DNA of 64,000 nucleotides from Winogradskyella sp. (GTDB lineage Bacteria; Bacteroidota; Bacteroidia; Flavobacteriales; Flavobacteriaceae): NCBI RefSeq assembly GCF_003712105.1, contig NZ_RHLG01000002.1, positions 248,001 to 312,000 of the forward strand, read 5' to 3'. Shown piece by piece: positions 20,746 to 30,036 of this stretch (position 1 is its first letter; each line of letters starts with the position of its first letter). The notes under the pieces were generated by a model. It saw only the letters and a program-made list of their open reading frames with translations, ran no database searches and was not told where the DNA came from. The position numbers and the translations under genes were made by a program.

Positions 20746-21186
20746 ATGAAAGTTGAGTTTAAAAAAATAAGAAAAGTATATAAGGAAATTAATGACTTCC
20801 TTGAAAATGCTTCTGGAGAAAATGTAAAAGGACTGAATACGAAAATTTGCGAAGATTTAGGGCTTTGGGGAGATGACAATTATTTTCTATTAGAGGAATT
20901 TGTAACAAAGAATAATCTGAATTTTGACAAGTTTGATTACAGCGAGCATTTTGAAAGTGAAGGAGAATTATTTAATGGTAATAATGCTTTAATCGGACTC
21001 TTGACTTTACCGTTTCTTATTGTCGCTCGAATTATAAAATGGATTTTTCCAAAGATTAAAACACCTTTTGATAATTCTTTTCTTCCTATGAAGAATGAAA
21101 GAGCTGATTTGACATTTGGAGATTTAATAGTTTGCAAACTGAAAGGAGAATTTTGTTTGCGAAAGGAAACTCTAATTGAAATATAA
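20746..21186 (+). CDS. DUF1493-like family protein
   Basis: KICEDLGLWGDDNYFLLEEFVTKNN...LTFGDLIVCKLKGEF: acyl-carrier-like DUF1493 pattern, with a hydrophobic insert. Confidence 0.6.
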   Translation: MKVEFKKIRKVYKEINDFLENASGENVKGLNTKICEDLGLWGDDNYFLLEEFVTKNNLNFDKFDYSEHFESEGELFNGNNALIGLLTLPFLIVARIIKWIFPKIKTPFDNSFLPMKNERADLTFGDLIVCKLKGEFCLRKETLIEI

Positions 21187-21194
21187 AAAACCTA

Positions 21195-21644
21195 ATGGCG
21201 AGCATTGATAGAGCAGATTGGCATTATGGAAATGATTTTCCAGAAAATCTTCCCGAAGAAAATGGTGGCACTCACATTGGTATGTATCTAAATTGGATAA
21301 TTGATAATAATCTAATTAGTGAATTTCATCTTACCGAATCAAAAAACGCTATTGAAAAAGTAAAATCAGGAGAAATAACAGGTCGTGACTTTTTATTTGA
21401 CTATTGTGACGGAAAATTTTGGGATGAAGAATTAAATGAAATTGGAATAAAGTTCACTGAGAGTTATTACTCAAGTGATAAATATTTTGGAGATTATTCC
21501 AAGGTTTTAGCAAACGATCTAGACAGTATTTATGAAGTAAAAGACAATCGAGAAAACTATAAACTGATTAAAGAAAAATTAGACCAAAGATTTAATAAAT
21601 GGAACTCTCGAAAAGACAAGAAGTTTTGGGAGTTTTGGAAATAA
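21195..21644 (+). CDS. hypothetical protein, DUF7832-like (DADWHYGxxFPEdLPEExGxTHIGMYLxW pattern)
   Basis: RADWHYGNDFPENLPEENGGTHIGMYLNWIIDNNL: recognisable conserved N-terminus; immediately downstream of the DUF1493-like gene. Confidence 0.55.
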   Translation: MASIDRADWHYGNDFPENLPEENGGTHIGMYLNWIIDNNLISEFHLTESKNAIEKVKSGEITGRDFLFDYCDGKFWDEELNEIGIKFTESYYSSDKYFGDYSKVLANDLDSIYEVKDNRENYKLIKEKLDQRFNKWNSRKDKKFWEFWK

Positions 21645-21649
21645 AAAAC

Positions 21650-21785
21650 GTTGTACAACAATGTTTAAGCGCAATAACGGCTGAATTTCCTAATCGGAAC
21701 TCATTGCAATTTGCTATCTTTCGAATACGGTGGAAAATCATGGGTGATTTTCCGCAACAAGCCATAAACAAAACCATTGTGTGTC
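21650..21785 (+). repeat. attC-like imperfect-hairpin element, copy 1
   Basis: Hand alignment to the reverse complement of 42371-42511: 102-bp ungapped core (21677-21778) with 14 mismatches. Ends ACAACAATG.../...AAAACCATTGT are partly complementary; internal perfect stem GGAAAATCA-TGGG-TGATTTTCC. Confidence 0.8.
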
Positions 21786-21801
21786 ATTTTACCTAAACCA
21801 C

Positions 21802-22500
21802 ATGAAAAGAATATTTCAATTTTTATTTGTTCTACTCTTTGCTTCTTGTATTAATAAAGTAGAATCAAAGGTGAATGTTGCTTCAAGTTTTAATCCCATT
21901 GAGTTGGACAAGAATGAACTAAACATTGACGCAAATCTTCTTTCTGATATAAAAAGCGATATCAAAAAAAAACCTATAAAATTAAATCGAGAAGTTTGGA
22001 ATTATGACAAGGACGGAAATGAAGAGCATTATTTTTTAAATAAAGGGCTAGTCTTTAAATATGTAAATGAAAAAAAAGCACACTCGGTTTTCAATAAATA
22101 TATAGATGAGGTTGTCAAGGGGAATAATTACATATTTCTCACCAATATGGATTTTAATGAGTCGTTTACGAGTACTTATTACGATGTAATAATTATAGAT
22201 GGTGCCGATCCATTTGACATAATTAAGCGAATAGGAACAAATGGAATTAATTATGACATTTACAATTCAGATGTTATCAAAACATTAAAAGAATGGAATG
22301 ACGAAGTGAATTTTAAATTTGTAGTTATTGACGTTTCTAGAATTCATGCATATATGGACAAACTTCCAAAAAATATTAAAGCTTTTTCCAAAAAAGTTTA
22401 TGCATTTTGCCCAGATGTAATTGATCAAGGGTACAGCTCGATGGATGAAATGATATTAGATTACAAAGAAAATAAGTATTTCTGGTTATGGTGGGATTAA
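21802..22500 (+). CDS. hypothetical lipoprotein
   Basis: MKRIFQFLFVLLFASCINK lipobox. The ORF track starts at GTG 21781 inside the repeat element; ATG 21802 is the better start. Confidence 0.7.
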   Translation: MKRIFQFLFVLLFASCINKVESKVNVASSFNPIELDKNELNIDANLLSDIKSDIKKKPIKLNREVWNYDKDGNEEHYFLNKGLVFKYVNEKKAHSVFNKYIDEVVKGNNYIFLTNMDFNESFTSTYYDVIIIDGADPFDIIKRIGTNGINYDIYNSDVIKTLKEWNDEVNFKFVVIDVSRIHAYMDKLPKNIKAFSKKVYAFCPDVIDQGYSSMDEMILDYKENKYFWLWWD

Positions 22501-22508
22501 AAAAACGA

Positions 22509-22648
22509 ACACACAACATCGACTATAGTTCATTGCAGTGGAGTTTCTAATCAGTATTCATTTCATTTTCACTACCTTAGGTAACTGAGAGTAGTGTACT
22601 CCATTATAACCAACTAATAAGATTCTCGCTTTCTCGGGGAAATGATAT
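22509..22648 (+). repeat. degenerate copy 3 of the attC-like element (5' half recognisable)
   Basis: ACACACAAC-ATCGACTATAGTTCATTGCAGTGGAGTTTCTAATC aligns with CCAACAACGGCCATAGTTCATTACGGCTGAAATTCCTAATC of copy 2; arm ACACACAA is the reverse complement of TTGTGTGT at 21777-21784. Confidence 0.55.
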
Positions 22649-23650
22649 ATGATTAAATTCTTTAGAAAAATTAGGCAAAAGTTACTCTCCGAAAACAAAT
22701 TCAGTAAATATCTTGTTTATGCCATTGGTGAAATTGTCTTGGTAGTTATTGGTATTTTAATTGCGTTGTACATCAATAACCAAAATGAAATAAAACAAGC
22801 AGAGAAGCGAAGCGAAGCGCTTTTAAACGAAGTTTTATTAGACCTTGAGCACTTAATTAGTACTTCGAATAATCAACTTAATTTTTACTTTAATAAGGAA
22901 AAAATATTCTACCATATTCTTCAAGATAAACTCACTTACGAGGATTATGTTAACCAAACATTTCCAAGTCTACATGGCGCTACAATATGGTATAATGGCG
23001 GTGTTAAACGCAGAACAGCCTATCAAAATATAATTAATGAACTAAATTCTATCCCAGATAAGTATAAATCCATAATCAACGAGTTGAGTTATATATATAA
23101 CAATAAGTTCAATGAAAATTATAGAGATATCATTGAAGAGCTATCTAATGAGAATAGAAAAAATAGAGCCAAGAACTATGAGTGGTATTCTTATAATATT
23201 TCGAATAACCAAAATAAAGAGATGATTGAATTTATGCTAAATGATTATAGGTATAAAAATGAGGTAAAGCATTATGCAACAATGGTTGGTTTTCACGAAA
23301 GTTATATATTACGTGATAAGATTAGGGCGCAAAACTGTTATTTAAAAATTGCAAAAATCCTTAATAAATCTATAGATAATAGCAAGCTATATATGGATGC
23401 TAAAAAAAGGGCTATGTTAAGTGGCGATTGGACGTCAAAACAACTACCAGGATTTATAGCTAAAGTTTATGAAGATGAGAGCAGTTTGCGTTATAAAACA
23501 AACATCGATTCATTGACACATACGTTTTATCCTATTACAGCAACAAGAGTTATTGATGATAATGGAACTTTTTTTGAAATGATTGAAACAAATGGTGAGT
23601 TACGAGTAGAACAAATGGGCGATATAATTTTTGAAAAAGTCAATAAATAA
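22649..23650 (+). CDS. DUF6090 family protein
   Basis: MIKFFRKIRQKLLSENKFSKYLVYAIGEIVLVVIGILIALYINNQNE N-terminal signature. Confidence 0.8.
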   Translation: MIKFFRKIRQKLLSENKFSKYLVYAIGEIVLVVIGILIALYINNQNEIKQAEKRSEALLNEVLLDLEHLISTSNNQLNFYFNKEKIFYHILQDKLTYEDYVNQTFPSLHGATIWYNGGVKRRTAYQNIINELNSIPDKYKSIINELSYIYNNKFNENYRDIIEELSNENRKNRAKNYEWYSYNISNNQNKEMIEFMLNDYRYKNEVKHYATMVGFHESYILRDKIRAQNCYLKIAKILNKSIDNSKLYMDAKKRAMLSGDWTSKQLPGFIAKVYEDESSLRYKTNIDSLTHTFYPITATRVIDDNGTFFEMIETNGELRVEQMGDIIFEKVNK

Positions 23651-23771
23651 TAATATCATAATTCATTTCATTTTAGTCTATTAAAACCATACTCTAGACA
23701 GTTATCCATAATTAAATTAAACTTTTGATTTAATTACTAGTCAAAATAACAAAGACTATAACCCAAATCTT

Positions 23772-24770
23772 ATGAAAAGAATTTTTACACTATCCTCTAT
23801 TTTTATCTTAGCCATTTTTTCATGCAACAACGACGATGACCAAATAGTGGTTTCTAATCAAGAAATCCCTGTAGTTAAGCAAATAGAAACATATCAGGTC
23901 ATTGAAGAAAAAAACATAACCTACGCAGAAGGATTAAGTCACGAAAGCTTTAATAGTCCAAACTTTACCGTTATGCCAATTAAACTAGATGTTTATTATC
24001 CTAATAATAATGAGACAAATAGACCAGTTTTTATGTTTATTCACGGCGGTGCATTTGAAAACGGCTCAAAAGAACAAGCAGCTATTGTAAATATTGCAAA
24101 TTATTACGCTTCTAGAGGCTGGGTTTTTGTTTCTATTGATTATCGCTTAAAAAATGACTTTGGAACAGTACCTACTGAGTGGGCAAATGTTGCTGCAATC
24201 TTGCCCGTTTCTGAGGATGACCGCGCATCATTTAACGCCATGTATCCAGCGCAGCGAGACGCTAAGGCTGCTTTACGTTGGATAATTGCAAATAAAGAAA
24301 ATTACAATATTAATACAGACTATATTACGGTTGGTGGTGCTTCAGCCGGAGCCAATACAGCTAAAGGAATAGTTGTATCAGACCCTAATGACTTTACAAA
24401 TGAAATAAGTACTGTACAAGATCCAACATTGTCTACAACAAACTTAGAAGAAATATATCAGGTTGCTACAATAGTTGATTTTTGGGGTGGCCAATCCGTT
24501 ACTGATGCCTTCGAATTAGTTTATGGAAGAGACTTATTTGATAACAATGATCCAGCATTGTATAAAGCTCATAGTACTGATGACCCTACAGTTCCATATT
24601 CAAGTGCTTTAGAGTTGCAACAAGTTTATACATCAATTGGAGTAACCATGAGGTTGGATACATTACAAGATGCTGGACATGGCAATTTTAATGCAACTTT
24701 AAATGGTAAACGATTAGAAGAATTAGCATTTGAATTTATTACAGAACAGCAAAATCTAATTGTAGAATAA
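23772..24770 (+). CDS. alpha/beta hydrolase (carboxylesterase-like lipoprotein)
   Basis: FILAIFSCNNDDD lipobox; FIHGGAFENGS oxyanion motif, GGASAGANTA nucleophile elbow, DAGHGNF. Confidence 0.88.
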   Translation: MKRIFTLSSIFILAIFSCNNDDDQIVVSNQEIPVVKQIETYQVIEEKNITYAEGLSHESFNSPNFTVMPIKLDVYYPNNNETNRPVFMFIHGGAFENGSKEQAAIVNIANYYASRGWVFVSIDYRLKNDFGTVPTEWANVAAILPVSEDDRASFNAMYPAQRDAKAALRWIIANKENYNINTDYITVGGASAGANTAKGIVVSDPNDFTNEISTVQDPTLSTTNLEEIYQVATIVDFWGGQSVTDAFELVYGRDLFDNNDPALYKAHSTDDPTVPYSSALELQQVYTSIGVTMRLDTLQDAGHGNFNATLNGKRLEELAFEFITEQQNLIVE

Positions 24771-24813
24771 ATGACTTCTACTTTAGGTTAAAACTTGTTG
24801 AATTAAAGTAACT

Positions 24814-25299
24814 CTATTTTTTACTCTCAACATATTTAGTAAACAAAATATCCTGCTTTTTTACCTTTAAATTGATGCTTGTGATGTTGCTTTTTTGAAG
24901 TGTTTCAATATCTGATTTCTCGATCTGAAAGTCGATATTAGTAACATATCGTCCTTTGGTTTCTGTGGGATTAGTTTCAAACTCTAAAGAATCAGAATCC
25001 AAGGTTAATTCAAACTTATCGCCTTTAAAGGTGAGTTGAGCACCATGTTTACACTTAACATTAAATATACCTACGATAACAGTTTCAAAGAAAAAATAAC
25101 CGCCTAACTCATTAAGGCCAGCAAACATCACATTACGATCAGAAGTACCATATGGATTTTGTCCTACATAGTCAATTATGGCCTCGATAGTATCACTTGA
25201 ACTTGCTTCTTGTTGAGCTTTACCAAAAAGTTTAGAAAATGAAAATCCCATAAGATTTGTTTTGAGCAAAACTAAGATTATTATCAAAATAAAGCACAT
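24814..25299 (-). CDS. hypothetical protein (likely start at Met17, about 25251)
   Basis: Single ORF on this strand, good coding character; internal start MGFSFSKLFGKAQ is more plausible. Confidence 0.55.
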   Translation of the reverse strand: MCFILIIILVLLKTNLMGFSFSKLFGKAQQEASSSDTIEAIIDYVGQNPYGTSDRNVMFAGLNELGGYFFFETVIVGIFNVKCKHGAQLTFKGDKFELTLDSDSLEFETNPTETKGRYVTNIDFQIEKSDIETLQKSNITSINLKVKKQDILFTKYVESKK

Positions 25300-25379
25300 A
25301 AAAGTGACAAAGTCGTACTGTGCCTATTTAAGTACTCCAAACTTTTCACGTTCAACTTTTTACTTACTACTTATAGTCT

Positions 25380-25387
25380 TATCTTTG
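25380..25387 (+). promoter_or_regulatory. Bacteroidetes-type -7 element TATCTTTG
   Basis: TATCTTTG 25 bp upstream of the peptidyl-prolyl isomerase ATG; matches the TAnnTTTG consensus. Confidence 0.5.
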
Positions 25388-25411
25388 CAGCCTTAAATAA
25401 AACACAAAACA

Positions 25412-26344
25412 ATGCAAGACGGATTATACGCAAAGTTCAATACCTCAAAAGGAGAAATTTTAGTCAACTTAGAGTTTGAAAAAACACCAGGTACAGTTGG
25501 TAATTTTGTGGCTTTAGCCGAAGGAAATTTAGAAAATTCAGCTAAGCCTCAAGGCACACCTTACTATGATGGTCTTAAGTTTCATAGAGTGATTCCAGAT
25601 TTTATGATTCAAGGTGGTTGCCCACAAGGTACAGGTACTGGGAATCCAGGTTACAAGTTCGATGATGAGTTTCATCCAGATTTAAAACACAGTGGCCCAG
25701 GTGTATTATCTATGGCAAACGCTGGCCCAGGAACTAACGGAAGTCAGTTTTTTATAACGCATGTTGATACACCATGGTTAGATGGTAAGCACACTGTTTT
25801 TGGTAATGTTGTTGAAGGACAAGATGTTGTTGATGCAGTTGCGCAAGGTGATGCTATCGAAAGTTTAGAGATTGTAAGAGTTGGAGCAGATGCTGAGCAG
25901 TTTAATGCTGTTGAGGCATTTAGAGTTTTTGAAGGTGCACGCGAAAAGCGTATTGCCGCTGAGCGCGAAGCTGCAAAAGCAGAGTTAGATAAGTTAGCTG
26001 CTGGTTTTGAGGAGACAGCTTCAGGGTTACGTTACCAAGTCATACAAAAGGGTAGCGGTAAAAAAGCTGAAAAAGGAAACATGGTTTCGGTACATTACAA
26101 AGGTCAGTTAGCTGACGGTACGGTTTTCGATTCGTCATATAAGAGAAATCAGCCTTTAGATTTTCAAGTTGGAGTAGGCCAAGTTATTGCGGGTTGGGAT
26201 GAAGGTATTTGCCTGTTGAATGTTGGTGATAAAGCACGTTTGGTAATTCCTAGTAATTTAGGTTACGGAAGCGCTGGTGCTGGTGGCGTTATTCCTCCAA
26301 ATGCAACTTTAGTTTTCGACGTTGAGTTGATGGACGTTAAATAA
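25412..26344 (+). CDS. peptidyl-prolyl isomerase, cyclophilin-FKBP fusion
   Basis: Cyclophilin part [30 protein letters not shown]...[27 protein letters not shown], then FKBP part [19 protein letters not shown]...[26 protein letters not shown]. Confidence 0.95.
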   Translation: MQDGLYAKFNTSKGEILVNLEFEKTPGTVGNFVALAEGNLENSAKPQGTPYYDGLKFHRVIPDFMIQGGCPQGTGTGNPGYKFDDEFHPDLKHSGPGVLSMANAGPGTNGSQFFITHVDTPWLDGKHTVFGNVVEGQDVVDAVAQGDAIESLEIVRVGADAEQFNAVEAFRVFEGAREKRIAAEREAAKAELDKLAAGFEETASGLRYQVIQKGSGKKAEKGNMVSVHYKGQLADGTVFDSSYKRNQPLDFQVGVGQVIAGWDEGICLLNVGDKARLVIPSNLGYGSAGAGGVIPPNATLVFDVELMDVK

Positions 26345-26370
26345 TTTAGTAACAAAATTCAATAAAAATC

Positions 26371-26397
26371 GTCTCACTTTTAGTGAGACTTTTTTTT
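26371..26397 (+). terminator. intrinsic terminator
   Basis: GTCTCAC-TTTTA-GTGAGAC followed by T8. Confidence 0.85.
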
Positions 26398-26422
26398 ACC
26401 AATCCAATCAATCAATCGTTAC

Positions 26423-27118
26423 ATGAAAACTCAAAACGTATTTCAACTACTCTTAATTTCTTTTTTAATATTAAGTTGTTCTTCTTCAGCAAATTATTCA
26501 GAAGAATTTAAATCTGAAACCTCAGGTAAATATCTGTTTAATGCAGATGATTTAATGATCATTTCTTATGAAGGAAATGACCTTTATCTTCATTGGCGTG
26601 GTGTAAAGACCAAACCTGTGACTACTGATACTAATGAATTTTTTGTACCAGATTTGTATAAGAAACTTCGGTTTGTAAAGCATCCAGAAACTCAGAAAAG
26701 ATATATATCGGCTATTTCTGAAGAAAACCCAGACAGCCTAAGCTATGACTACTTAAAAGTAGCCGATGACTATAAAACACCAAGTCAGTATATTAAAGAT
26801 AAAGACTTTGAGAATGCACTCGAGGGCTTACTAGCTATTAAAGCTCAAGATTCTTTAAGTGATTTTATTAACCAGTATAAATTCAATAGAATAGGTTATA
26901 GATACTTAAGAGATGACAATTATAAAGATGCCATTGGTATTTTTACCATGAATACAAAACTGCATCCTAATAGTGGTAATGTCTATGATAGTTTAGCAGA
27001 TGCTTATCTGCAAAGTGGCGATAGTATAAAAGCTTATGACAATTATAAGAAAGCACTATCCATTAATCAAGATAACCGAAGGGCAAGAAAATATATTAAT
27101 GCCTATGAAGGCAAGTAA
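26423..27118 (+). CDS. TPR-containing lipoprotein
   Basis: LLISFLILSCSSS lipobox; TPR-like C-terminus NVYDSLADAYLQSGDSIKAYDNYKKALSIN. Confidence 0.75.
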   Translation: MKTQNVFQLLLISFLILSCSSSANYSEEFKSETSGKYLFNADDLMIISYEGNDLYLHWRGVKTKPVTTDTNEFFVPDLYKKLRFVKHPETQKRYISAISEENPDSLSYDYLKVADDYKTPSQYIKDKDFENALEGLLAIKAQDSLSDFINQYKFNRIGYRYLRDDNYKDAIGIFTMNTKLHPNSGNVYDSLADAYLQSGDSIKAYDNYKKALSINQDNRRARKYINAYEGK

Positions 27119-27121
27119 TTT

Positions 27122-27149
27122 AAAAAGCAGCATTAAGCTGCTTTTTTTT
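27122..27149 (+). terminator. intrinsic terminator
   Basis: AAAAAGCAGC-ATTAA-GCTGCTTTTTTT. Confidence 0.85.
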
Positions 27150-27250
27150 ATATCTTAACAATTCATCCATTAAAATCTACAATTGGGTACAAATTGATTT
27201 TTAGAAGTCCAAAAGCTTCGGATATTTGAATCGAAATTAAAACCAATATC

Positions 27251-27673
27251 ATGAATACAATTTTGAGAATATTAATTAAACTGGTTGTGCAAGCCTCGCT
27301 AGTAGTGTTTCAATCAGGAACAATGCATACAGTTACTGTTAACATCACTGGATTAGACAGTAGTGACGGAAAGCTATTAGTAGGATTATACGATTCTGAA
27401 GAGCATTTCCTCGATAAGCGCTTTAAATCTGCAATAGGAGAAATTTCTGAAGCTACTGGTCAAGTAGTATTTAAAGATATTCCAGATGGTATTTACGCAA
27501 TATCTTTTATACACGATGAAAATGATAATGGTAAAATGGATACTAATTTTTTAGGTATACCAAAAGAAGATTATGGCTGCTCTAATAATGCAAAAGGTTT
27601 CATGGGACCACCAAAATGGGAAGATGCTAAGTTTGAGCTAAAGGATAATAAAATCGTAAATATTCAATTATAA
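27251..27673 (+). CDS. DUF2141 domain-containing protein
   Basis: SDGKLLVGLYDSEEHF...IPDGIYAISFIHDENDNGKMDTNFLGIPKEDYGCSNNAKGFMGPPKWEDAKF. Confidence 0.88.
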   Translation: MNTILRILIKLVVQASLVVFQSGTMHTVTVNITGLDSSDGKLLVGLYDSEEHFLDKRFKSAIGEISEATGQVVFKDIPDGIYAISFIHDENDNGKMDTNFLGIPKEDYGCSNNAKGFMGPPKWEDAKFELKDNKIVNIQL

Positions 27674-27696
27674 ATTACCAATCAAAAAATACTATC

Positions 27697-28317
27697 ATGA
27701 AAAGAATACTAACAGTAGCATTAATTCTAGTTTTTGGATTTAGCTATTCACAAACTAACTTTGAAAAGGGAATGGATAAAGCTTTTGAATTATGGAGTGC
27801 TAAACAATTAGATCAGGCAGAAAATTTATTCGAGCGTATTGCTAATGCCGAAAAAGATAATTGGTTGCCTCACTATTATATAGCTCAGATTAATAGCTTA
27901 AAAAGTTGGAATGTAAAGGACGAAACGGTTTTAAAAGCACAATTAGATAAAGCACAGGAACATTTGAATACTGCAATGGCATTAAGTAAAAACAATCCAG
28001 AACTATTAGTTATGCAAGGACAAGTTTACACCAATTGGATTGCTTTTGACGGAAGAACTTACGGGATGAAGTATGCTGCAAAAGTTACAGAATTGTATAA
28101 CGAAGCTTATAATATTGACTCACAAAACCCGAGAGTTGTAATGTGCAAAGCAGATTGGGCAATGGGTTCTGCAAAATATTTTGGGCAAGATACTGCGCCT
28201 TATTGTAAAGATTTGCAAGCTGCGATTCCTTTATTTGAAACTTATGAACCAGAAAGTGATTATCATCCTAATTGGGGAAAAGGTAGATTGCAAGAAATAG
28301 TAAAAAGCTGCGAATAA
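27697..28317 (+). CDS. TPR-repeat secreted protein
   Basis: Signal peptide, TPR-like helices, Flavobacterial family pattern. Confidence 0.65.
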   Translation: MKRILTVALILVFGFSYSQTNFEKGMDKAFELWSAKQLDQAENLFERIANAEKDNWLPHYYIAQINSLKSWNVKDETVLKAQLDKAQEHLNTAMALSKNNPELLVMQGQVYTNWIAFDGRTYGMKYAAKVTELYNEAYNIDSQNPRVVMCKADWAMGSAKYFGQDTAPYCKDLQAAIPLFETYEPESDYHPNWGKGRLQEIVKSCE

Positions 28318-28345
28318 TTAAGGCATATAAAAATAAAATAGTTTA

Positions 28346-29704
28346 ATGAGAGAATTTGGTAAAAATATTGTTTCAGGAATCTTAGTAGCTATCGTAATAA
28401 TGATAGTAGATCAAGGTGTTAGATATGTCTCAGGAATGACCATTAGTTTTAATGAATACTTCTTAAGATCCTTCTCACAATACTTACTGTATTCTGTTCC
28501 GTTAACTATTGTAAATGCGCAGTTCTTTGACTATTTAAACACAAAAGTAAAATGGGTTAAGTATGCTAGATTTAGAATGCTTATTGGCTTTGCTGGGTCT
28601 GTAGTAGTTACCATTATTACATTTTTCTTAGTTCGAGTTTTTATTAAAACTGTAATAGATGGTAATACCTGGAGCGAATTTGTCGCTGGAGAACGTTTGT
28701 CGTTTTATATGACGGCATTATTAATAACACTAGTAATATCCTTATTCTTTCACGCGGTTTATTATTATAAAGAGCTTCAAAAAACTAAAGTTAAAGAGCA
28801 GAAAGTAATTGCTGGAACTGCGAGTGCTAAATTCGATGCTTTAAAAAACCAATTGGACCCTCATTTTCTATTTAATAGCTTAAATGTATTAACCAGTTTA
28901 ATCGAAGAAAACCCAGATAGTGCTCAAAAGTTTACGACATCCTTATCAAAGGTTTATCGCTATGTGCTGGAGCAAAAAAATAAGGAGTTAGTCACTGTGG
29001 ATGAAGAACTACGGTTCGCAAAAACCTATATGTCTTTATTAAAAATGCGATTTGAAGACAGTATCATTTTCGAGATACCAGAGCAAGCTTCAAATCCAGA
29101 AAGTAAAGTAGTACCATTATCACTACAGTTACTATTAGAAAATGCGGTAAAGCATAATATGGTAACATCGAGTAAGCCATTACATATCAAGATTTACGAA
29201 GATGCAGGCTATCTAGTCGTAATGAATAATTTACAGCCAAAGCAAATTGTAAAAAAGAGTAGTGGTGTAGGATTAGAAAACATCAGGCAACGTTATCAAT
29301 TGCTTTCAGATAAAAAAGTTATCATCAATCAACGAGATAAGGATTTTGCAGTTGCAATACCGATGCTCACAAATCAAGTATCAATCATGAGAACAACACA
29401 ATTACCAGAAAACAAAATAAACGACAGTTACGTCAAAGCACGTAAGCGACTAGAAGAACTTAAAGGGTTTTACGGAAGCCTAGTATCTTATGTTTTAGTA
29501 ATACCATTTTTAATATTTATTTGGTATAGATATACGCCGTATACCATACAATGGTTTTGGTTTCCAATGATAGGTTGGGGCATAGGATTGTGTTTCCAGG
29601 CGTATAGAGTTTTTGTACACGACGGCGCTTTTGGAGCCAAGTGGGAAGAGCGTAAAATACAAGAATACATGCGCAAAGAAGAAGAAAATAACCGTTGGAA
29701 TTAA
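28346..29704 (+). CDS. LytS-type sensor histidine kinase with C-terminal 2TM domain
   Basis: KFDALKNQLDPHFLFNSLNVLTSLIEENP His-kinase motif; LLLENAVKHN; C-term ARKRLEELKGFYGSLVSYV...GAKWEERKIQEYM (2TM). Confidence 0.9.
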   Translation: MREFGKNIVSGILVAIVIMIVDQGVRYVSGMTISFNEYFLRSFSQYLLYSVPLTIVNAQFFDYLNTKVKWVKYARFRMLIGFAGSVVVTIITFFLVRVFIKTVIDGNTWSEFVAGERLSFYMTALLITLVISLFFHAVYYYKELQKTKVKEQKVIAGTASAKFDALKNQLDPHFLFNSLNVLTSLIEENPDSAQKFTTSLSKVYRYVLEQKNKELVTVDEELRFAKTYMSLLKMRFEDSIIFEIPEQASNPESKVVPLSLQLLLENAVKHNMVTSSKPLHIKIYEDAGYLVVMNNLQPKQIVKKSSGVGLENIRQRYQLLSDKKVIINQRDKDFAVAIPMLTNQVSIMRTTQLPENKINDSYVKARKRLEELKGFYGSLVSYVLVIPFLIFIWYRYTPYTIQWFWFPMIGWGIGLCFQAYRVFVHDGAFGAKWEERKIQEYMRKEEENNRWN

Positions 29705-29714
29705 ACTTAATACT

Positions 29715-30032
29715 ATGAAAACTAAATATTCAAATTCAAAATATAATCGCGCTAAAAATAGAGTAGAAAAGCTAAAGAGCTTTTATACACACCTTGCGAT
29801 TTACATCATAATAAATACAATAATTACATTATTTAAAGTCTCCTTTGATAATTGGGACAGATTTTCTGCCGATTTTCTAACTTTTGATACACTAAGTTCT
29901 TGGGTAGTTTGGGGCTTTATCCTTCTAATTCATGCATTCACGGTATTCGTTTTACCTTCTATTCTAGGATACGATTGGGAAGAACGAAAAATTCAGAAAT
30001 TCATGGATGAGGAATTAAATTCAAAAAAATAA
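29715..30032 (+). CDS. 2TM domain-containing protein
   Basis: YNRAKNRVEKLKSFYTHLAIYI...GYDWEERKIQKFMDEE; ATG at 29715 preferred over the ORF-track start. Confidence 0.85.
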   Translation: MKTKYSNSKYNRAKNRVEKLKSFYTHLAIYIIINTIITLFKVSFDNWDRFSADFLTFDTLSSWVVWGFILLIHAFTVFVLPSILGYDWEERKIQKFMDEELNSKK

Positions 30033-30036
30033 TATC

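Noticed and set aside
21599-21796. 65-aa plus-strand ORF
   Set aside because: Overlaps the DUF7832-like 3' end and reads through the hairpin element; a repeat artefact.
20724-22516. Canonical class of integron attC (RYYYAAC/GTTRRRY)
   Set aside because: Arms do not match the canonical core consensus and no IntI is present in the window; kept only as an analogy (attC-like).
29488-29676. 62-aa minus-strand ORF
   Set aside because: Antisense to the kinase 2TM domain; no support.
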